Below, piece by piece: positions 7,162 to 15,099 of a DNA stretch of 24,702 nt. Position 1 is the stretch's first letter. Each line of letters opens with the position of its first letter. A program made the translations under genes and the position numbers. The notes below the pieces were generated by a model. That model saw nothing but the letters and a program-made list of their open reading frames with translations, made no database searches and was not told where the DNA came from. This stretch comes from Flavobacteriales bacterium UBA5933 (GTDB lineage: Bacteria; Bacteroidota; Bacteroidia; Flavobacteriales; Weeksellaceae): the NCBI GenBank assembly GCA_002430925.1, contig DJDD01000191.1:1-24702 (forward strand). The letters are read 5' to 3'.

Positions 7162-7278
7162 AAAAAGGATTGAAGTGGAAATCCTTTGCTAGCATTTTCT
7201 ATTTTTATAAAATATCCTCTTTTATTGTTAGCAAAGATTGGGAACGAGAAAGCCTGTCCCGAAGGGTTTGCCCAAAAT
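7162..7278 (+). repeat. Structured dispersed repeat, copy 2
   Basis: This is a direct repeat of 33-150. The 5' part differs mainly at one base (GAAGTGG against GAAGTAG), and the 3' part from AAAGATTGGG through GCCCAAAA is identical. The stem 7180-7194 pairs with 7226-7239 (AATC-C-TTTGCTAGCA against TGTTAGCAAA-GATT), with a G-T wobble and the same bulged C at 7184. The loop sequence is unrelated to that of copy 1. An open frame at 7113-7328 runs through it but is not a credible gene. Confidence 0.85.
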
Positions 7279-7368
7279 ATTTTTTAAGTGAAATGAATAA
7301 AATGCTATTTCTAGTACGAAATCATTGAAAACATTTATTTATCATTTTTTTACCGAATAAAAAAGGAT

Positions 7369-7376
7369 TAATTTTG
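7369..7376 (+). promoter_or_regulatory. Putative -7 box of the transketolase operon
   Basis: TAATTTTG matches the TANNTTTG consensus exactly and lies 26 bases before the ATG at 7402, giving a leader of about 20 bases. No clear TTG sits at the -33 position, only a T-run near 7346-7351, so the assignment rests on the -7 box and its distance from the start. Confidence 0.55.
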
Positions 7377-7401
7377 CTACGAAATTTTTTATAAACAAAC
7401 A

Positions 7402-8247
7402 ATGACACTTCAAGAACTTCAAACACAGGTACAACAAACTAGAAGAGATATTTTGAGAATGGTACATGCTGTAAATAGCGGTCACCCAGGAGGATCTCTT
7501 GGTTGTACTGAATTTTTAACAGCATTATACGGTAAAGTAATGAGCTATTCTTCTGATTTCTCTATGGATGGAAAAGGAGAAGATTTATTCTTTTTATCAA
7601 ACGGACATATTTCTCCAGTTTTTTATAGCACATTAGCACGTTCAGGATTTTTTCCTGTAAGTGAATTAGCTACTTTCAGAAAATTAGATTCTCGTTTACA
7701 AGGACATCCTACTACACATGAAGGTCTTCCAGGAATTAGAGTTGCATCTGGTTCTTTAGGACAAGGTTTATCTGTTGCTATTGGAGCTGCACAAGCAAAA
7801 AAATTAAACAATGATGATAAGTTAGTTTATACATTACATGGTGATGGTGAATTACAAGAAGGTCAGGTTTGGGAAGCTTTGATGTATGCTGCTGGTAAAA
7901 ATGTTGATAATATTATAGCTACTGTAGATTACAATGGTCGCCAAATTGATGGTGATACTGATCAGGTTTTACCTTTAGGTGATTTAAAAGCTAAATTTGA
8001 AGCTTTTGGATGGATTGTTTTAGAAGAAAAAGATGGTAATAATATTGAAAAAATTATTGCTGTTTTAGAAGAAGCAAAATCTTTAACTGGAAATAAAAAA
8101 CCAGTTGCAATTTTATTACATACAGAAATGGGTAATGGAGTTGATTATATGATGGGAAGCCACTCTTGGCATGGTAAAGCACCAAATGATGAGCAATTAG
8201 CAAATGCATTGGAGCAAAATCCTGAAACAGAATTAAAAGATTACTAA
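7402..8247 (+). CDS. Transketolase, N-terminal (thiamine pyrophosphate-binding) subunit
   Basis: This is the first half of a split transketolase (EC 2.2.1.1), the cytosolic enzyme of the non-oxidative pentose phosphate pathway that moves two-carbon units between sugar phosphates. The 281 residues contain NSGHPGGS (26-32) with H28, SNGH (66-69), and GHP at 101-103. The diphosphate/metal motif starts at GDG 147-149 and ends at N178 in DYNGRQ. The length fits the stand-alone N-terminal subunit. The partner subunit follows after 52 bases in the same unit, and both are needed to complete the active site at the dimer interface. Confidence 0.96.
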   Translation: MTLQELQTQVQQTRRDILRMVHAVNSGHPGGSLGCTEFLTALYGKVMSYSSDFSMDGKGEDLFFLSNGHISPVFYSTLARSGFFPVSELATFRKLDSRLQGHPTTHEGLPGIRVASGSLGQGLSVAIGAAQAKKLNNDDKLVYTLHGDGELQEGQVWEALMYAAGKNVDNIIATVDYNGRQIDGDTDQVLPLGDLKAKFEAFGWIVLEEKDGNNIEKIIAVLEEAKSLTGNKKPVAILLHTEMGNGVDYMMGSHSWHGKAPNDEQLANALEQNPETELKDY

Positions 8248-8299
8248 AACAAGACCACAATTTACAATACAAAGGTTGAGCCTTTAAAAAACATTAAAA

Positions 8300-9244
8300 A
8301 TGATAGATTTAACATATACAGAAAAAAAAGATACACGTAGTGGATTCGGTGACGGATTAACTGAATTAGGAAGAACAAATCCTAATGTTGTTGCATTATG
8401 TGCTGATTTAATTGGATCATTAAAAATGGACCAATTTATTAAAGAAAATCCTGATCGTTTTTTCCAAATAGGTATTGCTGAAGCTAATATGATGGGAATT
8501 GCTGCTGGTTTAACAATAGGAGGAAAAATTCCTTTTACTGGAACTTTTGCTGAATTTTCTACTGCTCGTGTTTATGATCAAATTCGTCAATCAATTGCGT
8601 ATTCAAACAAAAATGTAAAAATTGCAGCTTCTCATGCTGGTTTAACATTAGGTGAGGATGGAGCTACGCATCAAACGTTAGAAGATATTGGTTTAATGAA
8701 AATGTTACCTGGAATGGTAGTTATCAATCCATGTGATTATAATCAAACCAAAGCTGCTACAATTGCTGCTGCTGAATATGATGGTCCAGTTTATTTAAGA
8801 TTTGGTCGTCCTGCTGTTCCTGTATTTACTCCTGCAGATCAAAAATTTGAAATAGGTAAAGGTATTCTTATGAATGAAGGTACTGATGTTACAATTGTAG
8901 CTACAGGACATTTAGTATGGGAATCTTTAGTTGCTGCTGCAGAGTTAGAAAAAGAAGGTATTTCTTGTGAAGTAATCAACATTCATACTATTAAACCATT
9001 AGATGAGGAAATTATTTTAAATTCTGTAAAGAAAACGGGTAAAATTGTTACTGCAGAAGAACATAACATTCTTGGTGGTTTAGGTGAATCTGTTGCTAGA
9101 GTTTTAGCTCAGAAATTACCAACTAAACAAGCTTTTGTTGCTGTTGAAGATAAATTTGGTGAATCTGGAACTCCTTCTGACTTAATGAAGAAATATGGAA
9201 TAGATTCTACAGCTGTTATTGCAAAAGTAAAATCTTTATTATAA
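8300..9244 (+). CDS. Transketolase, C-terminal (pyrimidine-binding and C-terminal domain) subunit
   Basis: This is the second half of split transketolase, 314 residues. The pyrimidine-binding domain is at about 5-165, with the cofactor-activating glutamate E61 in GIAEANMMG. The transketolase C-terminal domain follows (about 185-305, including VTAEEH and GGLGE). It starts 52 bases after the N-terminal subunit, with no terminator between, and ends just before a strong hairpin terminator, so the pair forms a two-gene operon. The split into two polypeptides is usual in Bacteroidota and many other bacteria. It is a natural gene arrangement, not a frameshift: each half has its own start, and there is an intergenic gap. 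Confidence 0.96.
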   Translation: MIDLTYTEKKDTRSGFGDGLTELGRTNPNVVALCADLIGSLKMDQFIKENPDRFFQIGIAEANMMGIAAGLTIGGKIPFTGTFAEFSTARVYDQIRQSIAYSNKNVKIAASHAGLTLGEDGATHQTLEDIGLMKMLPGMVVINPCDYNQTKAATIAAAEYDGPVYLRFGRPAVPVFTPADQKFEIGKGILMNEGTDVTIVATGHLVWESLVAAAELEKEGISCEVINIHTIKPLDEEIILNSVKKTGKIVTAEEHNILGGLGESVARVLAQKLPTKQAFVAVEDKFGESGTPSDLMKKYGIDSTAVIAKVKSLL

Positions 9245-9266
9245 AAATTATAAAAAGATATAAATC

Positions 9267-9299
9267 AAAAATGAGCTCATAATGAGCTCATTTTTTTTT
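9267..9299 (+). terminator. Rho-independent terminator of the transketolase operon
   Basis: AAAATGAGCTC and GAGCTCATTTT form a stem at 9267-9294 that is followed by nine or more T. It lies 23 bases after the stop codon. The half-sites are themselves palindromic (ATGAGCTCAT). Confidence 0.88.
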
Positions 9300-9409
9300 G
9301 TATTCAATTAGAACACTGATATATAAATTTTAGGTTGGTTAATAATTAAATTCTAATTACAAATTTAAAATGTAAAAATACTCTAAAGTTTTATTAAAAA
9401 AATACTCAT

Positions 9410-9432
9410 AAATAGGTAGTAAACTGCTATTT
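9410..9432. promoter_or_regulatory. Possible operator upstream of the PAS-LuxR gene
   Basis: AAATAGGTAG and CTGCTATTT form a short imperfect dyad (one mismatch and one base of offset), 30 bases before the ATG at 9462. Its place fits an autoregulatory LuxR-type site, but there is only one copy. No TANNTTTG box was found in 9300-9461, and the rest of that gap shows nothing. Confidence 0.2.
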
Positions 9433-9461
9433 TTATAAAAGAAAGCGATAAATGATGTAGA

Positions 9462-10217
9462 ATGGATGAAAACAAGTTAAGAATATATACTGAAAAAGTT
9501 AAACAATCGTGGAAAAAAAATACTGATAAATCAGATTTATCTTCATTAGTTACTCAAATAGAAAAATTAAGAGAATATAAAAGCATACTTGATACATTTA
9601 CAATTGGAGGATATTTTGTTTATGTTATAAATCCACATTCTGGACATTTTGAATATGTATCCGAACAATGTATAAACGTTCTTGGCTATTCTAAAAATGA
9701 ATATACAGCAGAACTTTGTGTAAAAATAATTCATCCTGATGACTTAGATGCAGTAATTGAAATTCAACAAAAAATTTCTAATTTTTCTGAATATATTGAT
9801 GAAGATAAAAGAAAGAATTATAAGTTCAACTATGATTTTAGAGTCTATGATTCAGAAAAAAAATTACACCAAATACATCTTCAACATTTTTTCTTTGAAT
9901 TAGGTGATAATTCATTTCCAAATAGTGTTTTTTGTCTTGCTACTGATATCTCACAAATAAAAATTGGTGGACGACCAGAATTAAATATATTACATCTAAA
10001 TAAAAATTTGACGGATATACTTAATTCAAATAAGCAGATTTTATTATTAACACCAAAAGAAGAAGAAATAGTAAATTATTTATTTAGAGGTTATACAAGT
10101 AAAGATATTGCTTATGCAATGAAATTAAGTAAGCATACTATTGATACACATCGAAGAAATATCTTGAAAAAAAATAACTGTTCTAATACAAGAGAACTTT
10201 TCAGTTTAATCTTATAA
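9462..10217 (+). CDS. PAS domain - LuxR-type HTH transcriptional regulator
   Basis: This is a cytoplasmic sensor-regulator of 251 residues. After a charged helix (1-42) comes a PAS domain (about 45-165), with GYFVYVINPHSGHFEYVSEQ, a typical IIHPDDLDAVIE segment (89-100) and a C-terminal strand leading to ATDIS. A LuxR/GerE helix-turn-helix follows at 196-251 (LTPKEEEIVNYL…GYTSKDIAYAMKLSKHTIDTHR). There is no receiver domain and no conserved phosphorylation site, so it probably responds to a ligand or redox cue through PAS. It forms a single-gene unit between two terminators. The regulated genes cannot be inferred from its position. Confidence 0.88.
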   Translation: MDENKLRIYTEKVKQSWKKNTDKSDLSSLVTQIEKLREYKSILDTFTIGGYFVYVINPHSGHFEYVSEQCINVLGYSKNEYTAELCVKIIHPDDLDAVIEIQQKISNFSEYIDEDKRKNYKFNYDFRVYDSEKKLHQIHLQHFFFELGDNSFPNSVFCLATDISQIKIGGRPELNILHLNKNLTDILNSNKQILLLTPKEEEIVNYLFRGYTSKDIAYAMKLSKHTIDTHRRNILKKNNCSNTRELFSLIL

Positions 10218-10234
10218 TCAGTTTTTATATAACT

Positions 10235-10271
10235 AAAAAAGGGTAGAAATGATTATTTCTACCCTTTTTTT
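10235..10271. terminator. Bidirectional terminator between the PAS-LuxR gene and gldN
   Basis: AAAAAGGGTAGAAAT and ATTTCTACCCTTTTT form a 15-bp stem around a GATT loop, with an A-run before it and a T-run after it. It therefore serves both the plus-strand regulator gene and the convergent minus-strand gld operon. Confidence 0.9.
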
Positions 10272-10287
10272 ATTTGTATTCATCTTA

Positions 10288-11190
10288 TTAATAATTCCAC
10301 ATATCAGCTTCTGTCTGAATAATAGAATTTCTAATTTTATGATGTTCTTCTAATTGAGCTTTAGCATCATTTGGAATAAAATCTTCTAACATTTTTGTAC
10401 CAAATGTTGTTTGAGCCTTATAAATTACCGAGCTAAATCTTCTAGCATTTAATAACTCATCAAAATTAATTGCTGAATTAGAATTTCCTGGATTATAAAC
10501 TGAATAATTTGCTAAAGTTTTACGAGCATCTGGGTACCAAATCCAAAATAAATCAATGTAAGAGTTATCTGCGAATTCTGTTCCTAAAGATTGTGCATCA
10601 GGTCCCATTAAAGCTAATCCTAATAATCTATACTTTAATTCTCCTAAACGACGATCAATATACCAAAGTCCTTTTGTCTTGATCATTTTTACATCATCAG
10701 ACTTTATTTTAAAATTAAATATCGCCCCTTCGTCAGGTTTTTCACCTGCTTGGATCATATCATAATAATATTGTTGAGTATCCTTTTTTTCGTTACGAGC
10801 CATGATTTGATCATAAGTCATTTTGTTTTTGAAAAACTCATCATCATAAACTTCAGTAATTTTTTTATCACGGATACCTTCAACTAAAACATCATATAAT
10901 GATTTAGAATCTTGTACTAATTCATCACCAGAAATATAATAGGGTTGATTTAAACGTTCATTTAAATCAATCACTTCCCATACAACCTTTGACCATAAAA
11001 CATCTTTGTCTTCAACAAATCCATATTTCATTGGTTCTTGTGCTGTACTAATTGTATCACCAGCTTCATCAACTCTTGTTTTATTTTCGCGGTCTCTTCT
11101 TAACTGTTCTGGCGAAACAGCATTAAGAACATTTTGCGCCATTGTAAGGGTTGAGAAGAAACTCATTAAACCAAACAAAAGATATTTCAT
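10288..11190 (-). CDS. gldN: Gliding motility / type IX secretion protein GldN
   Basis: GldN (PorN in Porphyromonas) is a periplasmic component that, with GldK, forms the large ring of the type IX secretion system under the outer membrane and contacts the GldM motor arm. The 300 residues start with a signal peptide (about 1-18, …STLTMAQ). The mature sequence has the family's recognisable segments VLWSKVVWEVIDLNERLNQP, YISGDELVQDSKSLYDVL and LFWIWYPDARKTLA. It is the last gene of gldKLMN, 25 bases after gldM. There is no gldO paralogue next to it, unlike F. johnsoniae. Confidence 0.95.
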   Translation of the reverse strand: MKYLLFGLMSFFSTLTMAQNVLNAVSPEQLRRDRENKTRVDEAGDTISTAQEPMKYGFVEDKDVLWSKVVWEVIDLNERLNQPYYISGDELVQDSKSLYDVLVEGIRDKKITEVYDDEFFKNKMTYDQIMARNEKKDTQQYYYDMIQAGEKPDEGAIFNFKIKSDDVKMIKTKGLWYIDRRLGELKYRLLGLALMGPDAQSLGTEFADNSYIDLFWIWYPDARKTLANYSVYNPGNSNSAINFDELLNARRFSSVIYKAQTTFGTKMLEDFIPNDAKAQLEEHHKIRNSIIQTEADMWNY

Positions 11191-11215
11191 ATTCTATTTT
11201 TTTTAATTTATAAAA

Positions 11216-12784
11216 TTATTGTACTTGAATAGAGATTGATGATGCTTCACCTGATAAACCTGTATTTGTTTTATATTTAATATCAAATACACCTATCACA
11301 TCTCCTTTCTTCGCTTTTGAAATTGCTCCAGCAGCTCCAGACATTTTATTACCTGATACTCTAACTGTTGCTTGACCTGGAACTTTTACATTAAATGATG
11401 TAACTTCTCCAGAAACTGGGAATAAGAAATCTGGCCAATCGACACGAATAGTTTGCGCAGCAACTCCATTATCTGGTATAGCAGGACTTGTTTTTCCTAA
11501 TATAACTCCACGTGCTGGTGGAACAGGCTTAATACGGAATGTTTCTCTTACAGATAAAGTTTTTCCTGAACTAGCACGAGCAGACGCAGTAAATACAACT
11601 TCATTTCCTCCTCCAGGAGTATAATTCCATTTATTTGCTCCAGCACCAGATGCACTACCTGAAGATGGAGATAAACTTACTGGACCATTTGCACCATTAA
11701 TTGTTGCAGATATAGGATTAACAACACCACGATAAACAACTCTTAAATTATCTGCTACAATAGAACCTCCTGTTGGATCTTTTTCTATAATTTCAGCAGC
11801 TTTTTTATCTAATGTTTGAGCTACTACTTGGTATGTAGAAGGAACAATAGAAACTGTTTTAGTTTGTCCATTCGATTCATAAGAAATATTACCTGTTAAT
11901 TGATGTACACCTACAGTAGATGTATTCAATTTAATAGATGCTTTACCATCTACAACTGTAGCATCACCTACACTTGTTTTAACAGAACCTTTGATAGAAT
12001 TATCATAAGCTCCTAAAACAACATTTAATACTGCGTCATCACCTATTTTAACAACACCAGGAGATAAGAATAAACCTTGAAAAGCATCAAGTTCTATTTT
12101 TTCTTCTAATTTACCTGATAATAATGCTCTTACTAAATTTCCTTCCTCTGTACGAGCATCCATTTGCATTTTAGATAAATTTGTTAATGCTGCAACCATT
12201 GGTTGATCATAAAATTTTTCTTGAATCCAAGTTTGTCTTTTAGATTTAGCAGTTGTTCCAAAGAATTCATTATAACGAGTTTCAATACTTGCTTTCTGAG
12301 CACTTTTTTGAGCAAATTTCATTAAAAATTCTCTATAAGAATTTATTTTATTGACAAATTCTTGAGATTTTTCATTCCCTGCATCACCTCCTTTTCCTTT
12401 GAAAAACAAAGATACAACTGGTTCTGTATTTGATAAAGCATTATAATCTGTATCTTCTGAACCAGAAACAAAATCAGCACCAGCTAATTCCTTTTTCAAT
12501 CCATCAATATAAGAAACAAAGTCATTCGTTTGTTTCTTTACTTCTGCTGCTTGATTTTTTGTATCAGCATAAGAAGGATCACTGTTCGCTTTTAAATCGA
12601 TTTGATTATAAAACGTATTATTATTCTCTAAAGTCAATTTTGATGTTGACTCTAATGATGTATTTATACTTTCGAAAGATCTCAAAACTTCACGATCTAC
12701 GTTCAAAGCCATCATAGCTATGAACACGAGATACATAAGGTTAATCATCTTCTGACGTCCGGTTAATCTACCACCTCCTGCCAT
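11216..12784 (-). CDS. gldM: Gliding motility / type IX secretion motor protein GldM
   Basis: GldM (PorM) is the inner-membrane motor protein of the type IX secretion system. It has a single N-terminal transmembrane helix (about 13-30, MINLMYLVFIAMMALNV) after the conserved start MAGGGRLTGRQK. A long periplasmic region of four domains follows (D1 helical, about 35-220; D2-D4 beta-rich, to 522). A dimer of GldM sits inside a GldL pentamer and transmits proton-driven rotation to GldK/GldN. The length of 522 is normal for the family. The Ser/Gly-rich stretch SLSPSSGSASGAGANK lies in a loop of the D3 region. It is co-transcribed with gldL (57 bases upstream) and gldN. Confidence 0.96.
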   Translation of the reverse strand: MAGGGRLTGRQKMINLMYLVFIAMMALNVDREVLRSFESINTSLESTSKLTLENNNTFYNQIDLKANSDPSYADTKNQAAEVKKQTNDFVSYIDGLKKELAGADFVSGSEDTDYNALSNTEPVVSLFFKGKGGDAGNEKSQEFVNKINSYREFLMKFAQKSAQKASIETRYNEFFGTTAKSKRQTWIQEKFYDQPMVAALTNLSKMQMDARTEEGNLVRALLSGKLEEKIELDAFQGLFLSPGVVKIGDDAVLNVVLGAYDNSIKGSVKTSVGDATVVDGKASIKLNTSTVGVHQLTGNISYESNGQTKTVSIVPSTYQVVAQTLDKKAAEIIEKDPTGGSIVADNLRVVYRGVVNPISATINGANGPVSLSPSSGSASGAGANKWNYTPGGGNEVVFTASARASSGKTLSVRETFRIKPVPPARGVILGKTSPAIPDNGVAAQTIRVDWPDFLFPVSGEVTSFNVKVPGQATVRVSGNKMSGAAGAISKAKKGDVIGVFDIKYKTNTGLSGEASSISIQVQ

Positions 12785-12841
12785 AATAATTTATAGAATT
12801 AATGAATGTTTTAGTTAATTTATTGAAAAATGATACAATGA

Positions 12842-13513
12842 TTAGTTATTTTTCATTGCAGAAAGCATACCTCCGTAAACTTTATTTAATGCATTAATAT
12901 TTGCAGAAAGTTCTTGCATTTCTTTTAAGAATTGCTCTGAACTACCTGAAGATTTTTGCATTTCTTCAATAAATTGTTTATTTAATTCTACTTGTTTTTG
13001 GCTATTTTCAATTTGTTGAGCATAAACTTCATTTAAAGCACTAATATTTGTAGATGCTTTAGCAATTTCATTACTATATTGTTCTGTAGAAGCTACAGCA
13101 GAAGTTGTAATATTCAATTCATTTACTGCTGAACCAAATTTATCTAATGAACCTCTTAATCTTTCAAAAACTTCTTTATCTAATTTAGCTTCAGCCAAAA
13201 CTTTATCTAACTCGACAGTTAAATTATTACCTGCAGATGCAACAGCAACAGCTTTTCTTTGTACAGGTGCATTACCTTCTAATTCTGGAAATGCTTTTTC
13301 CCATTCATAACTTCCTGCTGGTTTATCAAAAAATGCAGAATAGATAAATACAAATGCCTCTGCAACTAACCCTATTGTTAAGATTATATTAGCAGAAATA
13401 GGACCCAAATTTGTATGAGTAATTTTACATAAAGCCCCAATAATTACAACTGCGGCAAAGAAATTATATAAAAAATTTGTTAAACGTTCTTGTTTAGAAG
13501 CTTGTACTGCCAT
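12842..13513 (-). CDS. gldL: Gliding motility / type IX secretion motor protein GldL
   Basis: GldL (PorL) forms the proton-channelling ring of the T9SS motor in the inner membrane. The 223 residues show two transmembrane helices (about 14-31 and 39-61) and a cytoplasmic helical tail of about 145 residues rich in Gln, Glu and Asn. The charged residues important for proton flow in the family are present: E52 in the second helix (GLVAEAFVF), with K30 in the first helix and R10 near the N-terminus as likely partners (by alignment from memory to F. johnsoniae GldL). It lies 38 bases after gldK and 57 before gldM. Confidence 0.95.
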   Translation of the reverse strand: MAVQASKQERLTNFLYNFFAAVVIIGALCKITHTNLGPISANIILTIGLVAEAFVFIYSAFFDKPAGSYEWEKAFPELEGNAPVQRKAVAVASAGNNLTVELDKVLAEAKLDKEVFERLRGSLDKFGSAVNELNITTSAVASTEQYSNEIAKASTNISALNEVYAQQIENSQKQVELNKQFIEEMQKSSGSSEQFLKEMQELSANINALNKVYGGMLSAMKNN

Positions 13514-13551
13514 ATGAATGTTTTTTTTTAGTTTTTTAAATTATAGTTATT

Positions 13552-14991
13552 TTATTTAGTTCTTCTGTAGTTTATTTTTGATCCTTCTGGATATGATTGT
13601 ACTGTACGGAAACCAATAAAACTTCTTGCTGAATCTTTATTTTCCCAATCACGAGAAGATACCATTAATAAGTAACCTATATCTTTCCAAGAACCACCTC
13701 TAACACTCATATTAGATTCTCCTGATGTTGGAATAGAAGGATTAAGTGATGATGACAATAAATAAGATGATCTGTTATAAGATGAACTTGTCCACTCAGC
13801 TACATTTCCAGCCATATCATATAATCCATAACCATTTGGACGGAATGTTTTTACAGGAGCTGTATACATATAACCTGTTTTTTTACCATCATTTATCTCT
13901 AAGTAATCACCTCTTTTAGGTTTAAAGTTAGCTAAATAACAACCTCTATCATCAGCTAAATATGGGCCTCCCCAAGGATAAGGTGCATTTTCTAGACCAC
14001 CACGAGCTGCGTATTCCCACTCGATTTCTGTTGGTAAACGATAGCTAATTACTTTTACTTGTTGTGCTCTTTTCTTTTTATTTGCTAAAGCTGTATTATG
14101 ATATCTTGTTCGGAAATCACAAAATGCAGCAGCTTGGTTCCAATTCACTCCAACAACAGGATAATTAGCATAAGCTTTATGCCAAAAATAATCTTGATGC
14201 ATTGGATCATTGTAAGAATAATTAAAATCTCTTACCCAAACTGTTGTATCTGGATAAATATTTAAAGAATGTTCTTTTCTAAAATCTACTCTAAATGTAC
14301 CTCTTTTCTTTGCAGCAGCAGTTTGATCAACAGTTACATACGAGTAATTTAATTTTCTAGTATCAATACGTCTATCTCCATTTAATCTTTCTTCTGGTGG
14401 GTAATACATTCCCTCCATTACTTCTGCATAATCTACATCAGGATATTTATATTTATCCCATTCTAGACGTTGTTTCCAATTTATTTTTTTGGTATCAAGA
14501 TTTTGTCCATCTCTACCAGTATTACTTTGCTTAAGATATTCATCATAAGGAGTTCCTTCTCCATCTGCAGAACCAGAAATATAAGCATAAGCTCCTATTC
14601 CACTATCATCTACATTTGGATTCATTGGATCAAAACCTAATGATTCAGCTTTGTTTGCTAAAGCAGTTCGTGCAATAGAATCTTTTACATAATTAACAAA
14701 AATCTGATATTCAGAATTTGTAATTTCAGTATCATCCATGAAAAAACCTGTTACAGTAACAGTTTTTACAGGAGCATCATTTGTTCTCGTAAAATCATAA
14801 TCTGTTTGTCCTAAAACAAAAGATCCACTAGGAATCGGAACCATTCCTTTTGGACGAACTGGTGTCCATGTCGAAGATGTTTTCGAAACTATCTGTCCAT
14901 CATTCCTATCATTGCTTCCTCTGTTTTTTAACATTTTACATGATGACAAAGAAAGGGACACTAATAATGCACTTCCCAAAATTCTATTCAT
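13552..14991 (-). CDS. gldK: Gliding motility / type IX secretion lipoprotein GldK
   Basis: GldK (PorK) is an outer-membrane-associated lipoprotein forming the T9SS ring with GldN. The 479 residues start with a lipoprotein signal whose lipobox is LSSC (15-18, acylated C18). The rest is a formylglycine-generating-enzyme/sulfatase-modifying-factor fold: PIPSGSFVLG (about 52-61), YRLPTEIEWEYAARGG, NVAEWTSSSYN and SVRGGSWKD are its hallmark segments. In GldK the fold is structural and not enzymatic, as known for the family. The 108 bases to the arginase-like gene upstream hold no exact TANNTTTG, so the operon may begin at topA or at an unrecognised promoter here. Confidence 0.95.
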   Translation of the reverse strand: MNRILGSALLVSLSLSSCKMLKNRGSNDRNDGQIVSKTSSTWTPVRPKGMVPIPSGSFVLGQTDYDFTRTNDAPVKTVTVTGFFMDDTEITNSEYQIFVNYVKDSIARTALANKAESLGFDPMNPNVDDSGIGAYAYISGSADGEGTPYDEYLKQSNTGRDGQNLDTKKINWKQRLEWDKYKYPDVDYAEVMEGMYYPPEERLNGDRRIDTRKLNYSYVTVDQTAAAKKRGTFRVDFRKEHSLNIYPDTTVWVRDFNYSYNDPMHQDYFWHKAYANYPVVGVNWNQAAAFCDFRTRYHNTALANKKKRAQQVKVISYRLPTEIEWEYAARGGLENAPYPWGGPYLADDRGCYLANFKPKRGDYLEINDGKKTGYMYTAPVKTFRPNGYGLYDMAGNVAEWTSSSYNRSSYLLSSSLNPSIPTSGESNMSVRGGSWKDIGYLLMVSSRDWENKDSARSFIGFRTVQSYPEGSKINYRRTK

Positions 14992-15099
14992 TCTACTATA
15001 GATTTATTTTTATACAGCTTTTTTATAACTTTAGTTTTCAATTAATAAAAATACAAATTAAGTTAATTTATTAATTAGTTTGATTAAATATTATTTTTT

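Noticed and set aside
7113..7328. A 71-codon plus-strand open frame before the transketolase operon
   Set aside because: It runs through the structured repeat copy 2, and the translation of the repeat (KGLKWKSFA…DWERESLSRRVCP) is a by-product. The loop and flanks show no coding character.
8247..8300. Transketolase as a frameshifted or broken gene
   Set aside because: The two halves have separate starts, a 52-base gap and the usual domain boundary. Split transketolases are normal in this phylum.
12430..12717. A 95-codon plus-strand frame opposite gldM
   Set aside because: It lies wholly antisense within gldM, is rich in His/Gln/Leu as expected from complementing that frame, and has no leader or conserved features.
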